Position numbers and translations under genes: made by a program. The notes under the pieces are model-generated. The model searched no databases. It was not told the DNA's origin and saw only the letters and a list, made by a program, of their open reading frames with translations. From IMG/VR virus record IMGVR_UViG_3300027413_000011, positions 1 through 50,212 of that record: a stretch of 50,212 bases of DNA. One strand, given 5' to 3'. Each line of letters opens with the position of its first letter. The first letter of the stretch is position 1. This stretch comes from a virus. Positions 15,652-23,719 of the stretch are shown one piece after another.

Positions 15652-16182
15652 TTATAAACCTAATTTTTTTAATTGTTGTATTGTGTTTGATGTTGATGTA
15701 TGTAGTATACCAATTCCTCCTTGCGAATCCCACTCTCTTATAGTATCTACTCTATCATCTATTAATATTGCTCCTTCTTTGGAGTAATCTTGTTTGTTTT
15801 TAGCTGCTGCTAATATTAATTTTGTGCCTGGTATTTTATTTTTTACCCATAATCTTTTTCCTAACCTTGAACTATTTTCAGATGATGGAGCTGATAGAAG
15901 GGAAAATAAATTTGGTTTAATATAGTCAAATAATTCTTTACCATCTGACATCCAGGGAATACCAACCCAAAATCCTACACCTTCATCGTTTATTAATTTC
16001 CAAAATGCTTTTATACCATACTTATCTCTATATTCATTTGTAGTTAACCCATCTGAGTATTGTTCGAATCTAGCTTCAAAATCTGCTAATACACCATCCA
16101 TATCACAGTATAAGGTGTATTTTTGAGGTTCTATTTCCTCTACTATTTTATTATATATTTCTTTAAGTTTTATCACATCCAC
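15652..16182 (-). CDS. HAD-family 5'(3')-deoxyribonucleotidase-like phosphatase
   Basis: A 176-residue HAD phosphatase. Motif I is 'LYCDMDGVLADFE' (about residues 24-36) with the nucleophile and acid Asp residues. Motif IV 'GAILIDDRVDTIREW' lies near residue 138. The cap and substrate regions ('EGVGFWVGIPWMSDG', 'LLSAPSSENSSRLGK') resemble NT5C-type deoxyribonucleotidases and their phage relatives, which dephosphorylate nucleoside monophosphates. It would act in nucleotide-pool control. The ATG lies inside the 3' end of the 765-residue gene (20-base overlap), and a class I promoter is embedded in that overlap region. The gene may therefore be expressed earlier than the long gene upstream. Confidence 0.85.
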   Translation of the reverse strand: MDVIKLKEIYNKIVEEIEPQKYTLYCDMDGVLADFEARFEQYSDGLTTNEYRDKYGIKAFWKLINDEGVGFWVGIPWMSDGKELFDYIKPNLFSLLSAPSSENSSRLGKRLWVKNKIPGTKLILAAAKNKQDYSKEGAILIDDRVDTIREWDSQGGIGILHTSTSNTIQQLKKLGL

Positions 16183-18460
16183 AATTTGTCGTGAATATAC
16201 GAACTTCTTTTTGCTCCTCCAAGGATTTTACGGGAGGTTTTATATCTTCTATGTTGAAGTCTTCCATTAACTCTCTAGCATAAGCTTTTAAACCAAATGG
16301 GTCTCCATTTTCTGGTTCATTGTCATAGTCACATTTATGACATATAAATAAATCATCCCCACCATCTACTATGTTCCAGCTCCAACCGCAGTTATCGCAT
16401 TCTATTTTTTCACCTACTATTTTTTCATTTAAACTAGTAACTTCTTCTCCATCTAGGCTATCTGTCCAGTTTCTAAATGTCATGTTACCTTTTGTATATG
16501 CTTCTCTTTCAATATCATTTAGATTATCATCTTCCATTGTATTAGTAGTGGAAATGTTTTCTAATCTATCTTCTATGTTTTGAATATGGTGAACCATTTC
16601 ATGTGCAAATGAACGTACAATATCTTTTGGATGTCTACCTTCAGTGTATAAAACTACTGTCATGTCACTAGGACTGTAATATGCTGTTTTGCCTAAAAAT
16701 TGAGATGCATTTTCTTGATCCCCATGTTTAAATATGACTTTAGGTAAAGGTAAAATGTTCATACCTTTTTTTATCATATGTTTAGTTAAATCTTTTATTT
16801 GTTGTTTATAATCGATTTTACTAGAGTATGTAGCATTTTCATTTAATGGAGTTAGTGGCTCCGTTTTATTTGATGTTGGTTTCGGCGTTGTATTAGTTGA
16901 TTTACCGTTAAGTATGTCTACTATCTTATCAACCTCACCTTGGGTTAAGTTTGCAGGTAGCATATTTCTAAAACCATCTAGGTCTGTTTTTAAAAGTTTT
17001 CTTGCTTCAGTCCCACTTACACTACCTCCTGTTGATACCTCTAAAGGAATAACATTATTGCTATAGTTTTTAACATATTTAGATCTTTGTTCAACATCAG
17101 CTTTATCACCATCATTTCCATCTCTTGACCCTATAAAGACATAAGTTTTATCATCTGTATGGTTTTTAAGGTAATCTTTGAGGTATTTAAAAGGGCTTGC
17201 TTCTATAATTTCAACGTTACTTATAGGAATAAGATTTGCATCATCATAAATTTCCCATATTTCTTTTGATTGTTTTTGAGTTATTCCATCCCTAACACCA
17301 CCACCTACTATAATCTTAAGGTTGTTTATTTCAGGTGCTAGTTTTAAGCCTTGTAAAATTACTTCTAAATGACCTTTTGTTGGTGGTTTAAAACCACCCC
17401 CAAATAAAGCTACTACTTCTTTATATTCTTCATTTAATATACCATCAACTAAAAATTGAGTTAGTTCATTGATTTTTTTTTGACCTATATGAGCCATTGC
17501 CTTTGATGTAGCATCATCTATTGATAAAAATGATTTACCTACGTTTTTAATTGTAGATGAAATATCACTATAAACCCTATCTTTTTCAGTATCTTTTTTT
17601 ACTTTTTTAGACATATAAGATTTATAAACTTCTTCCATACCATTTTTTCTACCTACTTTTTTTAAAGGCATTACCTCATTATTTTTTTCAAAGTATTTTT
17701 GGTATAATTTTTCCATTGCTTCTCTATCATCTTCTTCAAGTTTTAATCCTAATTCTTGTATTTTAAAATTAAAATCAGCTTGTTGTTCTTTAGATAAATC
17801 AGCGGGTTTAGAAACCATTTGAGACGACTCATAATATTCTGGGTCTGAATTTATAACATCTCCAATATATTTTTCTAAAGCCTTTCCTCCTTGTTGTGCT
17901 GCTTTATTAAAAGCATCTATTTTAGAGTTATCCGTTCCTGGTTTTGATGTATTATCTATTATGATAAAATTATCACCAAACATTTTTTGGTAATTTTCTA
18001 TGTGAGGGTCATTATATGAATCAGCCCATGTTTTTAATATAACATATGGTGGTAAACTATCTTCACCTTCTTTACTTGCTCTAGCAAAGTTTTGTTCAAA
18101 TGCTACACTTGGATGAGCATATACCATAATCATTAAAACATCATAACCTGCATCTTGAAGTTCTTTTACTTTTGTAGGATTATTAGCTGTAGTGTCCCAT
18201 ATAATATTTGGTTTATCTTCACTTTTAGCTAAGCTATCTACTTCTTTATTTATTTTTGAAGCTGCTGCTGCTAATGATAATCTTTGTTCAGGGTCTGGGT
18301 TTCTAGCATATTGGTCAGGGTTTAATACTACCCAACCTTTAGATTCAGCTGCTTTTTTGAATTTATCAGTTACAAAAGTTTTACCAACTCCTGCACCACC
18401 AGCCATGATTATAGCTTTAGGTTTTTCTTCTTGTTCTCTTAAATTGACTAACCCCATCAT
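16163..18460 (-). CDS. Fusion: P-loop kinase, cytidylyltransferase-like domain, HExxH metallopeptidase, zinc ribbon
   Basis: 765 residues in four parts. (1) A zeta-toxin-like P-loop kinase with Walker A 'GGAGVGKT' (21-28) and 'WDTTANNP' (89-96). (2) A cytidylyltransferase-superfamily domain with 'GGGFKPPTKGHLEV' (354-367, the HxGH-type site as T-K-G-H) and 'VSGTEARKLL' (481-490), as in NMN adenylyltransferases. (3) A zincin peptidase with 'FAHEMVHHIQ' (618-627) and a downstream Glu (651 or 653) as possible third ligand. (4) A ribbon 'CDNCGWSW ... CHKC' (688-710). The tripeptide L-N-E occurs at 342-344, 539-541 and 677-679, at each region boundary. A class II motif precedes the gene, as for structural genes. 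A packaged, cleaved enzyme set is my hypothesis; substrates are unknown. Confidence 0.88.
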   Translation of the reverse strand: MMGLVNLREQEEKPKAIIMAGGAGVGKTFVTDKFKKAAESKGWVVLNPDQYARNPDPEQRLSLAAAASKINKEVDSLAKSEDKPNIIWDTTANNPTKVKELQDAGYDVLMIMVYAHPSVAFEQNFARASKEGEDSLPPYVILKTWADSYNDPHIENYQKMFGDNFIIIDNTSKPGTDNSKIDAFNKAAQQGGKALEKYIGDVINSDPEYYESSQMVSKPADLSKEQQADFNFKIQELGLKLEEDDREAMEKLYQKYFEKNNEVMPLKKVGRKNGMEEVYKSYMSKKVKKDTEKDRVYSDISSTIKNVGKSFLSIDDATSKAMAHIGQKKINELTQFLVDGILNEEYKEVVALFGGGFKPPTKGHLEVILQGLKLAPEINNLKIIVGGGVRDGITQKQSKEIWEIYDDANLIPISNVEIIEASPFKYLKDYLKNHTDDKTYVFIGSRDGNDGDKADVEQRSKYVKNYSNNVIPLEVSTGGSVSGTEARKLLKTDLDGFRNMLPANLTQGEVDKIVDILNGKSTNTTPKPTSNKTEPLTPLNENATYSSKIDYKQQIKDLTKHMIKKGMNILPLPKVIFKHGDQENASQFLGKTAYYSPSDMTVVLYTEGRHPKDIVRSFAHEMVHHIQNIEDRLENISTTNTMEDDNLNDIEREAYTKGNMTFRNWTDSLDGEEVTSLNEKIVGEKIECDNCGWSWNIVDGGDDLFICHKCDYDNEPENGDPFGLKAYARELMEDFNIEDIKPPVKSLEEQKEVRIFTTNCGCDKT
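16192..16223 (-). promoter_or_regulatory. Intragenic class I promoter (CTTG-N20-TATATTCA)
   Basis: CTTGG starts at 16223 and TATATTCA occupies 16199-16192 on the minus strand, 20 bases apart with GTTCG before the second box. It lies in the last codons of the 765-residue gene, nine bases before the nucleotidase ATG. Confidence 0.7.
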
Positions 18461-18464
18461 ATGG

Positions 18465-18473
18465 TATAAATAT
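18465..18473 (-). promoter_or_regulatory. Class II motif ATATTTATA, candidate late promoter
   Basis: TAATATTTATACC on the minus strand, four bases before the ATG of the 765-residue fusion gene. Its TAA also forms the stop codon of the upstream nuclease gene. It puts the fusion gene in the same expression class as tail genes. Confidence 0.55.
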
Positions 18474-19246
18474 TAGTCTTTTTTCTTCACTTGCGTTCTG
18501 AATTCAGTAAATATTGGTGAGTGTTTTGGGTTTTCTAGGTCAAATAGTCTTTTGACTGTATTGAATATGTCTATGTTTTCGTCTTGTGTACGTTTTGATT
18601 CATACATTTCCCAACCTTTCCCTTGAATTTTACCTTCTTTAGGTCCACGTTTGGATGATTTTAACCATAGAACTCCTAGTCTGTCTATTTTCTTACCAAA
18701 ACACTCTTCATAACATTTGGCGTAAACAGCGGTCTGCAAATCGTAAGTCGTTTGTAAGTGGTTTGATGTTTTGAAATCTATAATCCATAGTTCATCGTCT
18801 ATTTCACATACTAAATCGCAGGTGCCTGCTACTTTAAGTTCATCTGAAAATAGATGTACTTCAGCTTCTAGTAGTGTTGGTTTATATGTTTCCCAAAAAT
18901 CAACAAATTTTAGAAACATTTGCCATACTGTTGGATCATACATTGGGTTACCTGCTGATGATAGAAAATTTAATTCTTTACCGTTTAGGTAATCTTCACA
19001 CATTTCGTGTACTTGAGTACCTTCATCTGCTGCTTTTCTAACAATATAGTCAGCACTGTATCCTACTTTTTTAAGCCAGTCTTGGAAAAATTTACCTTTT
19101 GGGTAGCAGCTTAAAACGTATGTGATTGATGGGTAGTATTCACCATTACGTCTGTAATATCTGGAATCTGGTAAGGTTATTTGTTTAGCATCTTCAGATA
19201 TTTCAAGTATCCTATTGTATTTTTTCTTAATGTTTCTTTTACTCAT
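18473..19246 (-). CDS. Cas4/RecB-like PD-(D/E)xK exonuclease
   Basis: A 257-residue nuclease of the RecB/Cas4-like PD-(D/E)xK group. The motifs are in order: 'GTQVHEMCEDYL' (His80), 'LLEAEVHLF' (Glu near 127), 'GTCDLVCEI' (Asp144), 'LWIIDFKTS' (Asp157, Lys159) and 'YDLQTAVYA' (Gln171, Tyr175). There is no Cys cluster typical of iron-sulphur Cas4. The four-base overlap with the primase gene upstream places it in the replication operon driven by the promoter at 20175-20205. A role in DNA recombination or host-DNA degradation is likely. Which end or strand it attacks is unknown. Confidence 0.85.
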   Translation of the reverse strand: MSKRNIKKKYNRILEISEDAKQITLPDSRYYRRNGEYYPSITYVLSCYPKGKFFQDWLKKVGYSADYIVRKAADEGTQVHEMCEDYLNGKELNFLSSAGNPMYDPTVWQMFLKFVDFWETYKPTLLEAEVHLFSDELKVAGTCDLVCEIDDELWIIDFKTSNHLQTTYDLQTAVYAKCYEECFGKKIDRLGVLWLKSSKRGPKEGKIQGKGWEMYESKRTQDENIDIFNTVKRLFDLENPKHSPIFTEFRTQVKKKD

Positions 19247-20169
19247 ATTAATGAGATTTTCTTCTCCATTAAATCGTATTGATCTATTGGTTCAGTGTTT
19301 TGAATTAGCTTAGTGAAATAGGAAAAACCTAAATCACTTGGATCCTTTCCATCTAATTCTACAAGGTATACTTCTTTACCTTGGTTTAGTAAATATTCGC
19401 AATGTTTTAGTGATTGTTTTATAGCGTCAGTATCTAATGCTATGTATATTTTTTTAACAGTTGATTGTACTATTCTTTTTAGTAGTGTAGATTGTATGTT
19501 TTTACCTAGTAAAGGTATAGCATTTCGTTTTATTGCTATAGCATCGAATGGACCTTCACATAATACTAATGGCGAATCCCAGTTTATGAATAATTCAAAT
19601 GGTATTATGTCTCTTGAACATTCTGGGTTTCTGTATTTTACAAATGGGTCTTGTTCAAATGAACGGCCTGTAAAATAGTTTAGTGTACCATCTTTATCAT
19701 ATGATGGTATGATAACCATGTTAGTGTATCTTCCAAAACTACAATACCCAATATTGTATTTTATAATATCATCGTCTGTTAGATTACGTTTTCTAAGATA
19801 ATTGTATGCTTGTTTTGCTTTCAAATCAGTGTTACCTAATATTTGTTTGAATTCTTTAGGTAATTCTACTATGTTTTCTACTATAACATCTTCTACATGA
19901 CTACCTGTTTTAACTAGTTTACCTAGTTCTATAAACTTGTCAGGTGATACCTTAAGTGCTTTAAATAAGCTTCTTATTGTTTTACCTTTTTTACCACATA
20001 CCCAACATTGAAATGGATTAAATCCTTTCTTGTTTTCTGTGAAATTAACTTCTAGTTTTGGTTTATGGTGATTACAGAAAGGACAATGGTATGCTTGATT
20101 ACCTCGTGCTGTCCTCTTCCCTGCTCCTAAAACTGTGTTGACTAGATTAACTAGTAGCTCATTTACCAT
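19243..20169 (-). CDS. DNA primase, zinc-finger plus TOPRIM
   Basis: A 308-residue DnaG-type primase, short like T4 gp61 (342 residues). The N-terminal zinc finger has 'YHCPFCNHHKPK' and 'FQCWVCGKKGKT'. The TOPRIM core has 'LVLCEGPFDAIAI' (catalytic Glu) and 'IYIALDTDA' (Asp pair), followed by 'VELDGKDPSDLG'. It synthesises RNA primers on the lagging strand, working with a replicative helicase that is not in this window. It is the first gene after its class I promoter, only five bases from the second box, so the message may be nearly leaderless. The nuclease gene follows with a four-base overlap. Confidence 0.92.
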   Translation of the reverse strand: MVNELLVNLVNTVLGAGKRTARGNQAYHCPFCNHHKPKLEVNFTENKKGFNPFQCWVCGKKGKTIRSLFKALKVSPDKFIELGKLVKTGSHVEDVIVENIVELPKEFKQILGNTDLKAKQAYNYLRKRNLTDDDIIKYNIGYCSFGRYTNMVIIPSYDKDGTLNYFTGRSFEQDPFVKYRNPECSRDIIPFELFINWDSPLVLCEGPFDAIAIKRNAIPLLGKNIQSTLLKRIVQSTVKKIYIALDTDAIKQSLKHCEYLLNQGKEVYLVELDGKDPSDLGFSYFTKLIQNTEPIDQYDLMEKKISLI

Positions 20170-20174
20170 GAATC

Positions 20175-20205
20175 GTAATATACGAACTATATTTTATAAT
20201 TCAAA
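20175..20205 (-). promoter_or_regulatory. Class I promoter (TTTG-N19-TATATTAC)
   Basis: TTTG at 20205-20202 and TATATTAC at 20182-20175 on the minus strand, 19 bases apart with GTTCG before the second box. It is five bases upstream of the primase ATG. The first box lies inside the 3' end of the GIY-YIG gene. Confidence 0.75.
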
Positions 20206-20646
20206 GTCCTTTGTGTAGAACTTTCCTAATACATTATCATTGAAATATTCATCGGGTTTTTCTAATACCTGGTGTACGAATTGCATTTGTGTTTCGTAGT
20301 ATGTTAGTAGTTTTTTACTTGATGCCGTTTTAACAATATGACGTTCGAAATTTTCTATTGGCTCTAAATCCATTACTTCTTTAAGTAATTTATTTGAACC
20401 CCAATAATCTAACCAGTTTGATTCTTTTATTACTAGTTTGTAAGATGGTTTCCTACCTACTACACCTTCATATAATGCTAAATCTTTTTTGGTTAATTTA
20501 ACTTTTCGATTAAAGTATAATACTTTTTTACCTATATAGGATTTACCTGTAGGTTTATGTACTATTCTATAAACGAATCCGAATGTGTTATCTGGGAAAT
20601 CTGAAATTGTTGATATGGGTTTGCCGTCTGTATTTATCCATTCCAT
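20194..20646 (-). CDS. GIY-YIG-like nuclease-domain protein
   Basis: A 150-residue protein whose core 'FGFVYRIVHKPTGKSYIGKK' (22-41) matches the GIY-YIG signature as V-Y-R ... Y-I-G. 'LDYWGSNKLLKEVM' (about 89-102) follows. 'LLTYYETQMQFVHQVL' could supply the conserved Glu. Related short proteins occur in many T4-like phages, where they are annotated as putative endonucleases or homing-type enzymes. It sits just before the primase and may be a free-standing homing endonuclease or a structure-specific nuclease. The domain is clear and the function is not. Confidence 0.75.
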   Translation of the reverse strand: MEWINTDGKPISTISDFPDNTFGFVYRIVHKPTGKSYIGKKVLYFNRKVKLTKKDLALYEGVVGRKPSYKLVIKESNWLDYWGSNKLLKEVMDLEPIENFERHIVKTASSKKLLTYYETQMQFVHQVLEKPDEYFNDNVLGKFYTKDFEL

Positions 20647-20676
20647 ATATTTATTTTAGTTAATATTAAGATTTTA

Positions 20677-21777
20677 TTATCCGTCTGATACAGCTATTAC
20701 TCTTAATCCATTTATCTCAGTAGTATATAATTGGTCTAACTGATTTGGATCCACATCAGGTAAAAAATCTATAAAAATTCTAGAACTCGAAATAGTGAGA
20801 TACCCAACAGAATTAATTTCTAGGTTATTACTTATATCTAAAGTACTAGCATTTAAACCTCCACTTGCACTTATATTACCTAATACTGTTAATTTTTCTC
20901 CTGGGTCTGTAGATCCTATTCCTACATTACCTCTATAATCAACTCTAAACCTTTCATCTAAATTAGATGGACTACCTGGGCCATTACCAGTTGCATTATT
21001 AGTATACACAACAAAAGCTCCTTTACCTTCATCTGGGAGGCTTCCAGCATCAATATTAGGTCCAGCTTGAGCACCAATTCTTACTTGAGGCCATTCGTTA
21101 ACATTTGTGTCTGTAAATTTAAAATCAATAAACCCTTTATTACGCATAATATCAACAGAACTATTTGCCCAAAGAGTCATAAAACTACTGCTTTCATAAC
21201 CATTACTTTGTGATTGTTGTATAGTTAAAGCGTTAGTAGTTGAAGAACCTGAGTCTGTTACTTGTTGAAGGGTTCCTACACTACCTCCGCCACCACCACC
21301 ACTACCAATGGAATATGAACCTGTTCTATAAAATCGTCCTGTAGCTGTATCATATACTACTACTTTAAATAATGAATTATTATTATCTGCTACACTAGCA
21401 AATAAATTTCCACTTGCGCTAATTACTCCTGTTGATGTTATATTACCTGTAGTAATAGCATTAGTAGTTGTGTTTCCTGCTGTAGTTACTGTTTCTAAAC
21501 TTGGGGTTGGCCCACTACCTCCACTAGAATATGAACCTGTTCTAAATATTTTACCCGTAGTTGGATTAATAGTTAGTACAGAAGTTCCTGTGGTAGAAGA
21601 TGATGGGTTAAAAAATATATCTCCATCTATATTTGTAGATCCAGTTATAGTTAATGAACCAGATATTGTAATATCATAAGCTTCAGTTCCTGTAAGAGCG
21701 TCTATAGATTGGGAAATTTCTGAAGCTTTTATAGTTTGCCCTGTTACTATTCCTGAATTTGATAATGTTTTTGCCAT
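20677..21777 (-). CDS. Tail-fibre-like protein
   Basis: A 366-residue Gly/Ser/Thr-rich fibrous protein. It has repeated beta motifs such as 'YDITISGSLTITGSTNIDG' and 'TATGRFYRTGSYSIGSG', and two parallel phrases 'GKIFRTGSYS' and 'GRFYRTGSYS'. A poly-Gly hinge and the trimeric fibre signature 'GNVGIGSTDPGEKLTVLGN' near the C-terminus follow. Such repeats form the shaft of trimeric tail fibres that recognise host receptors. No tail-spike enzyme or intramolecular chaperone motif is seen. A class II motif lies three bases before the ATG. It is the last of the tail block in the direction of transcription. Confidence 0.8.
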   Translation of the reverse strand: MAKTLSNSGIVTGQTIKASEISQSIDALTGTEAYDITISGSLTITGSTNIDGDIFFNPSSSTTGTSVLTINPTTGKIFRTGSYSSGGSGPTPSLETVTTAGNTTTNAITTGNITSTGVISASGNLFASVADNNNSLFKVVVYDTATGRFYRTGSYSIGSGGGGGGSVGTLQQVTDSGSSTTNALTIQQSQSNGYESSSFMTLWANSSVDIMRNKGFIDFKFTDTNVNEWPQVRIGAQAGPNIDAGSLPDEGKGAFVVYTNNATGNGPGSPSNLDERFRVDYRGNVGIGSTDPGEKLTVLGNISASGGLNASTLDISNNLEINSVGYLTISSSRIFIDFLPDVDPNQLDQLYTTEINGLRVIAVSDG

Positions 21778-21780
21778 GTT

Positions 21781-21789
21781 TATAAATAT
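21781..21789 (-). promoter_or_regulatory. Class II motif ATATTTATA, candidate late promoter
   Basis: TATAATATTTATAAAC on the minus strand ends three bases before the ATG of the fibre gene. The very short spacing implies a leaderless message or a non-promoter role. Confidence 0.5.
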
Positions 21790-21794
21790 TATAG

Positions 21795-22697
21795 TTATAA
21801 GTCTAAGTTAACTAATATAGTTGTATCAGTAACATTAGAACTTTGTAAAGGTTGAGATAATTTACCTACTGCTACTAATTGATTTGCTTTATTGTATAAC
21901 CCTACTGTTGTAATGTAGGGTTGAAAATATGAACCTGTTAGAAAGTTATATACTATTCCACTATTAGTACTACCTGAAATAGCTGATGGGTTCTGAGTGT
22001 AAGTATATTCATTTGGGTTAAAAGTACATTTATATTGAGATTCAAATATAGTTACTGTACTTTGAAAAGAACAAGTTACGTTGTTTGTTTTTGTTATTGC
22101 TGAGTTTAATATTGAAATATTATCTGTAAGTATAATATTACCCTGTCCATAAATTATATCTCCTACTTTTTGAGAACCCGATATAATTTTACCTTCACCA
22201 TTATCTGTTAGAGTGACAATGTTAGTATCTTGTAAATATTTAAATTCAAAACTTCCAGGTTTAATGTATTCCCCAAATAAATTAGATGGGATGGATATTA
22301 TACTGATAGAATCTCCTGAGCCTGTTGGGAAATATCTACTTGCAGTATATGTAGATTGAAGGAAATTTTCATACATAGGTTGGTAAGCTCCATTTGTAGA
22401 AGTTATAGTACCATCAGTATTAAAAGAAGCAGTAGTAACAGGTGAACCATTACTACCTGATATAAAATTTGAATAGTATAATTGTTTAGCTGATTGGTAT
22501 ATTAAAGCTTGGGATTGACTTGTAATATTGCCTGTTATTTGTGAACCTGATGTATAAGGAATATTTCTCCCTAAAAACCTATCTATACCTACATTTAAAG
22601 TAGTAAGAGTACTTCCACCTTGAAAAGAAAAAGATTTATTTACTTTAAACGGGGTTACTAAAACATCCGATGTGGTTAATGACTTGTAAACACTCAT
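21795..22697 (-). CDS. Virion structural protein, paralogue of the next upstream gene
   Basis: A 300-residue Ser/Thr-rich beta protein. The C-terminal 'TTVGLYNKANQLVAVGKLSQ' aligns with 'TTVGMYNDANELVAVAKLSR' of the 336-residue protein encoded just upstream, and each ends in a similar strand (L-V-N-L-D-L against R-V-K-L-D-F). The middle parts share 'GSTNSGIVYNFLTGSYFQPY' versus 'GSTGEVIYDTFINNPQVYAT'. The pair therefore arose by duplication. Such proteins occur in tail or neck regions of marine myoviruses. The exact role (fibre attachment, sheath-associated or decoration) is not known. The two genes are five bases apart. Confidence 0.72.
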   Translation of the reverse strand: MSVYKSLTTSDVLVTPFKVNKSFSFQGGSTLTTLNVGIDRFLGRNIPYTSGSQITGNITSQSQALIYQSAKQLYYSNFISGSNGSPVTTASFNTDGTITSTNGAYQPMYENFLQSTYTASRYFPTGSGDSISIISIPSNLFGEYIKPGSFEFKYLQDTNIVTLTDNGEGKIISGSQKVGDIIYGQGNIILTDNISILNSAITKTNNVTCSFQSTVTIFESQYKCTFNPNEYTYTQNPSAISGSTNSGIVYNFLTGSYFQPYITTVGLYNKANQLVAVGKLSQPLQSSNVTDTTILVNLDL

Positions 22698-22702
22698 TCA
22701 TC

Positions 22703-23713
22703 TTAAAAATCAAGTTTGACTCTTATTAAGGATTCTTTTGTAAAATCTTTAAGTAAAGGTCTTGAAAGTTTTGCTACAGCTACTAATTCATTAGCATCAT
22801 TATACATTCCTACTGTAGTAGCATATACCTGAGGATTGTTAATAAAAGTATCATATATTACTTCTCCGGTTGAACCAGATATAAATGATGGATTAGTTGA
22901 ATAATTAAACTCTGAATTTCTTGCTCTAACAAATACATAATCAGATGTAATAGTTTCTTCAGCATTTAATGTAAAAGAAGCACCTGTTGAAATTGCAGTA
23001 AACATAGAACCATAATTTACATCATTATCTGTACTATTTCCTCTTACGGGAGTTAAACCTATTTCTGCAGATAAAGCATCTGGGTTTAATAATATTGTAC
23101 CCATTTCTGGGAGAAATAAACCATAAGAACCTGAGTTTGTGAAATATCCATTTCCATTAGCTGCTGATCCATTTGAACCAGATACTATTTGGAATACTCT
23201 TGTTGAACCTATAAAGGTTTGAGTTAGAACATCATTTGAATTATCTGTTAATTCAATACTTTGACCTCCTACTTCTAACTTTAAATTAAAAGTACCAGGG
23301 TACATTTTTTCTTTATATCTTGCTCTATCTATAGATAAAACCCAAAAATCTACGGGTTCATGAACATTAGTTCCATCCCCATATGAAAATTTAGAGTTTT
23401 CATCTTCTAAAACCATTGATCTATATTGACCATATATAGTTGATGAGGGTGATAATCTTGGATATTGAGTATCATAAGGAGTACTACCACTACCTAAAAT
23501 ATTTCCATATGCTATATCAAATTGGACTTCAGCTGCATCAGCTGTCGGTGTTACTTGAAAAACACTAATATAAAAATTTGCTGATGTACTTCCTGCTTGA
23601 TTTGAAGAAGTATAAAATTGAGTTAGTGTTGGTGTTCCTGTTGACCATGCTGTAGATTGTACTGCATCAGCACTAACTACAAAATCTTCGGCGTCTAATC
23701 TTTTAAATCCCAT
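22703..23713 (-). CDS. Virion structural protein, paralogue of the next downstream gene
   Basis: A 336-residue beta-rich protein starting 'MGFKRLDAEDFVVSADAVQS'. It shares its C-terminal domain (about 80 residues, 'NDANELVAVAKLSRP') with the 300-residue protein encoded five bases downstream. The central part ('PVDFWVLSIDRARYKEKMYP', 'SYGLFLPEMGTILLNP') is well ordered and probably forms a beta-sandwich. Low charge and no enzyme motif suggest a tail-fibre or baseplate-peripheral structural role. Its neighbours are the 222-residue structural protein and the fibronectin-containing protein. Confidence 0.72.
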   Translation of the reverse strand: MGFKRLDAEDFVVSADAVQSTAWSTGTPTLTQFYTSSNQAGSTSANFYISVFQVTPTADAAEVQFDIAYGNILGSGSTPYDTQYPRLSPSSTIYGQYRSMVLEDENSKFSYGDGTNVHEPVDFWVLSIDRARYKEKMYPGTFNLKLEVGGQSIELTDNSNDVLTQTFIGSTRVFQIVSGSNGSAANGNGYFTNSGSYGLFLPEMGTILLNPDALSAEIGLTPVRGNSTDNDVNYGSMFTAISTGASFTLNAEETITSDYVFVRARNSEFNYSTNPSFISGSTGEVIYDTFINNPQVYATTVGMYNDANELVAVAKLSRPLLKDFTKESLIRVKLDF

Positions 23714-23719
23714 ATTTTA

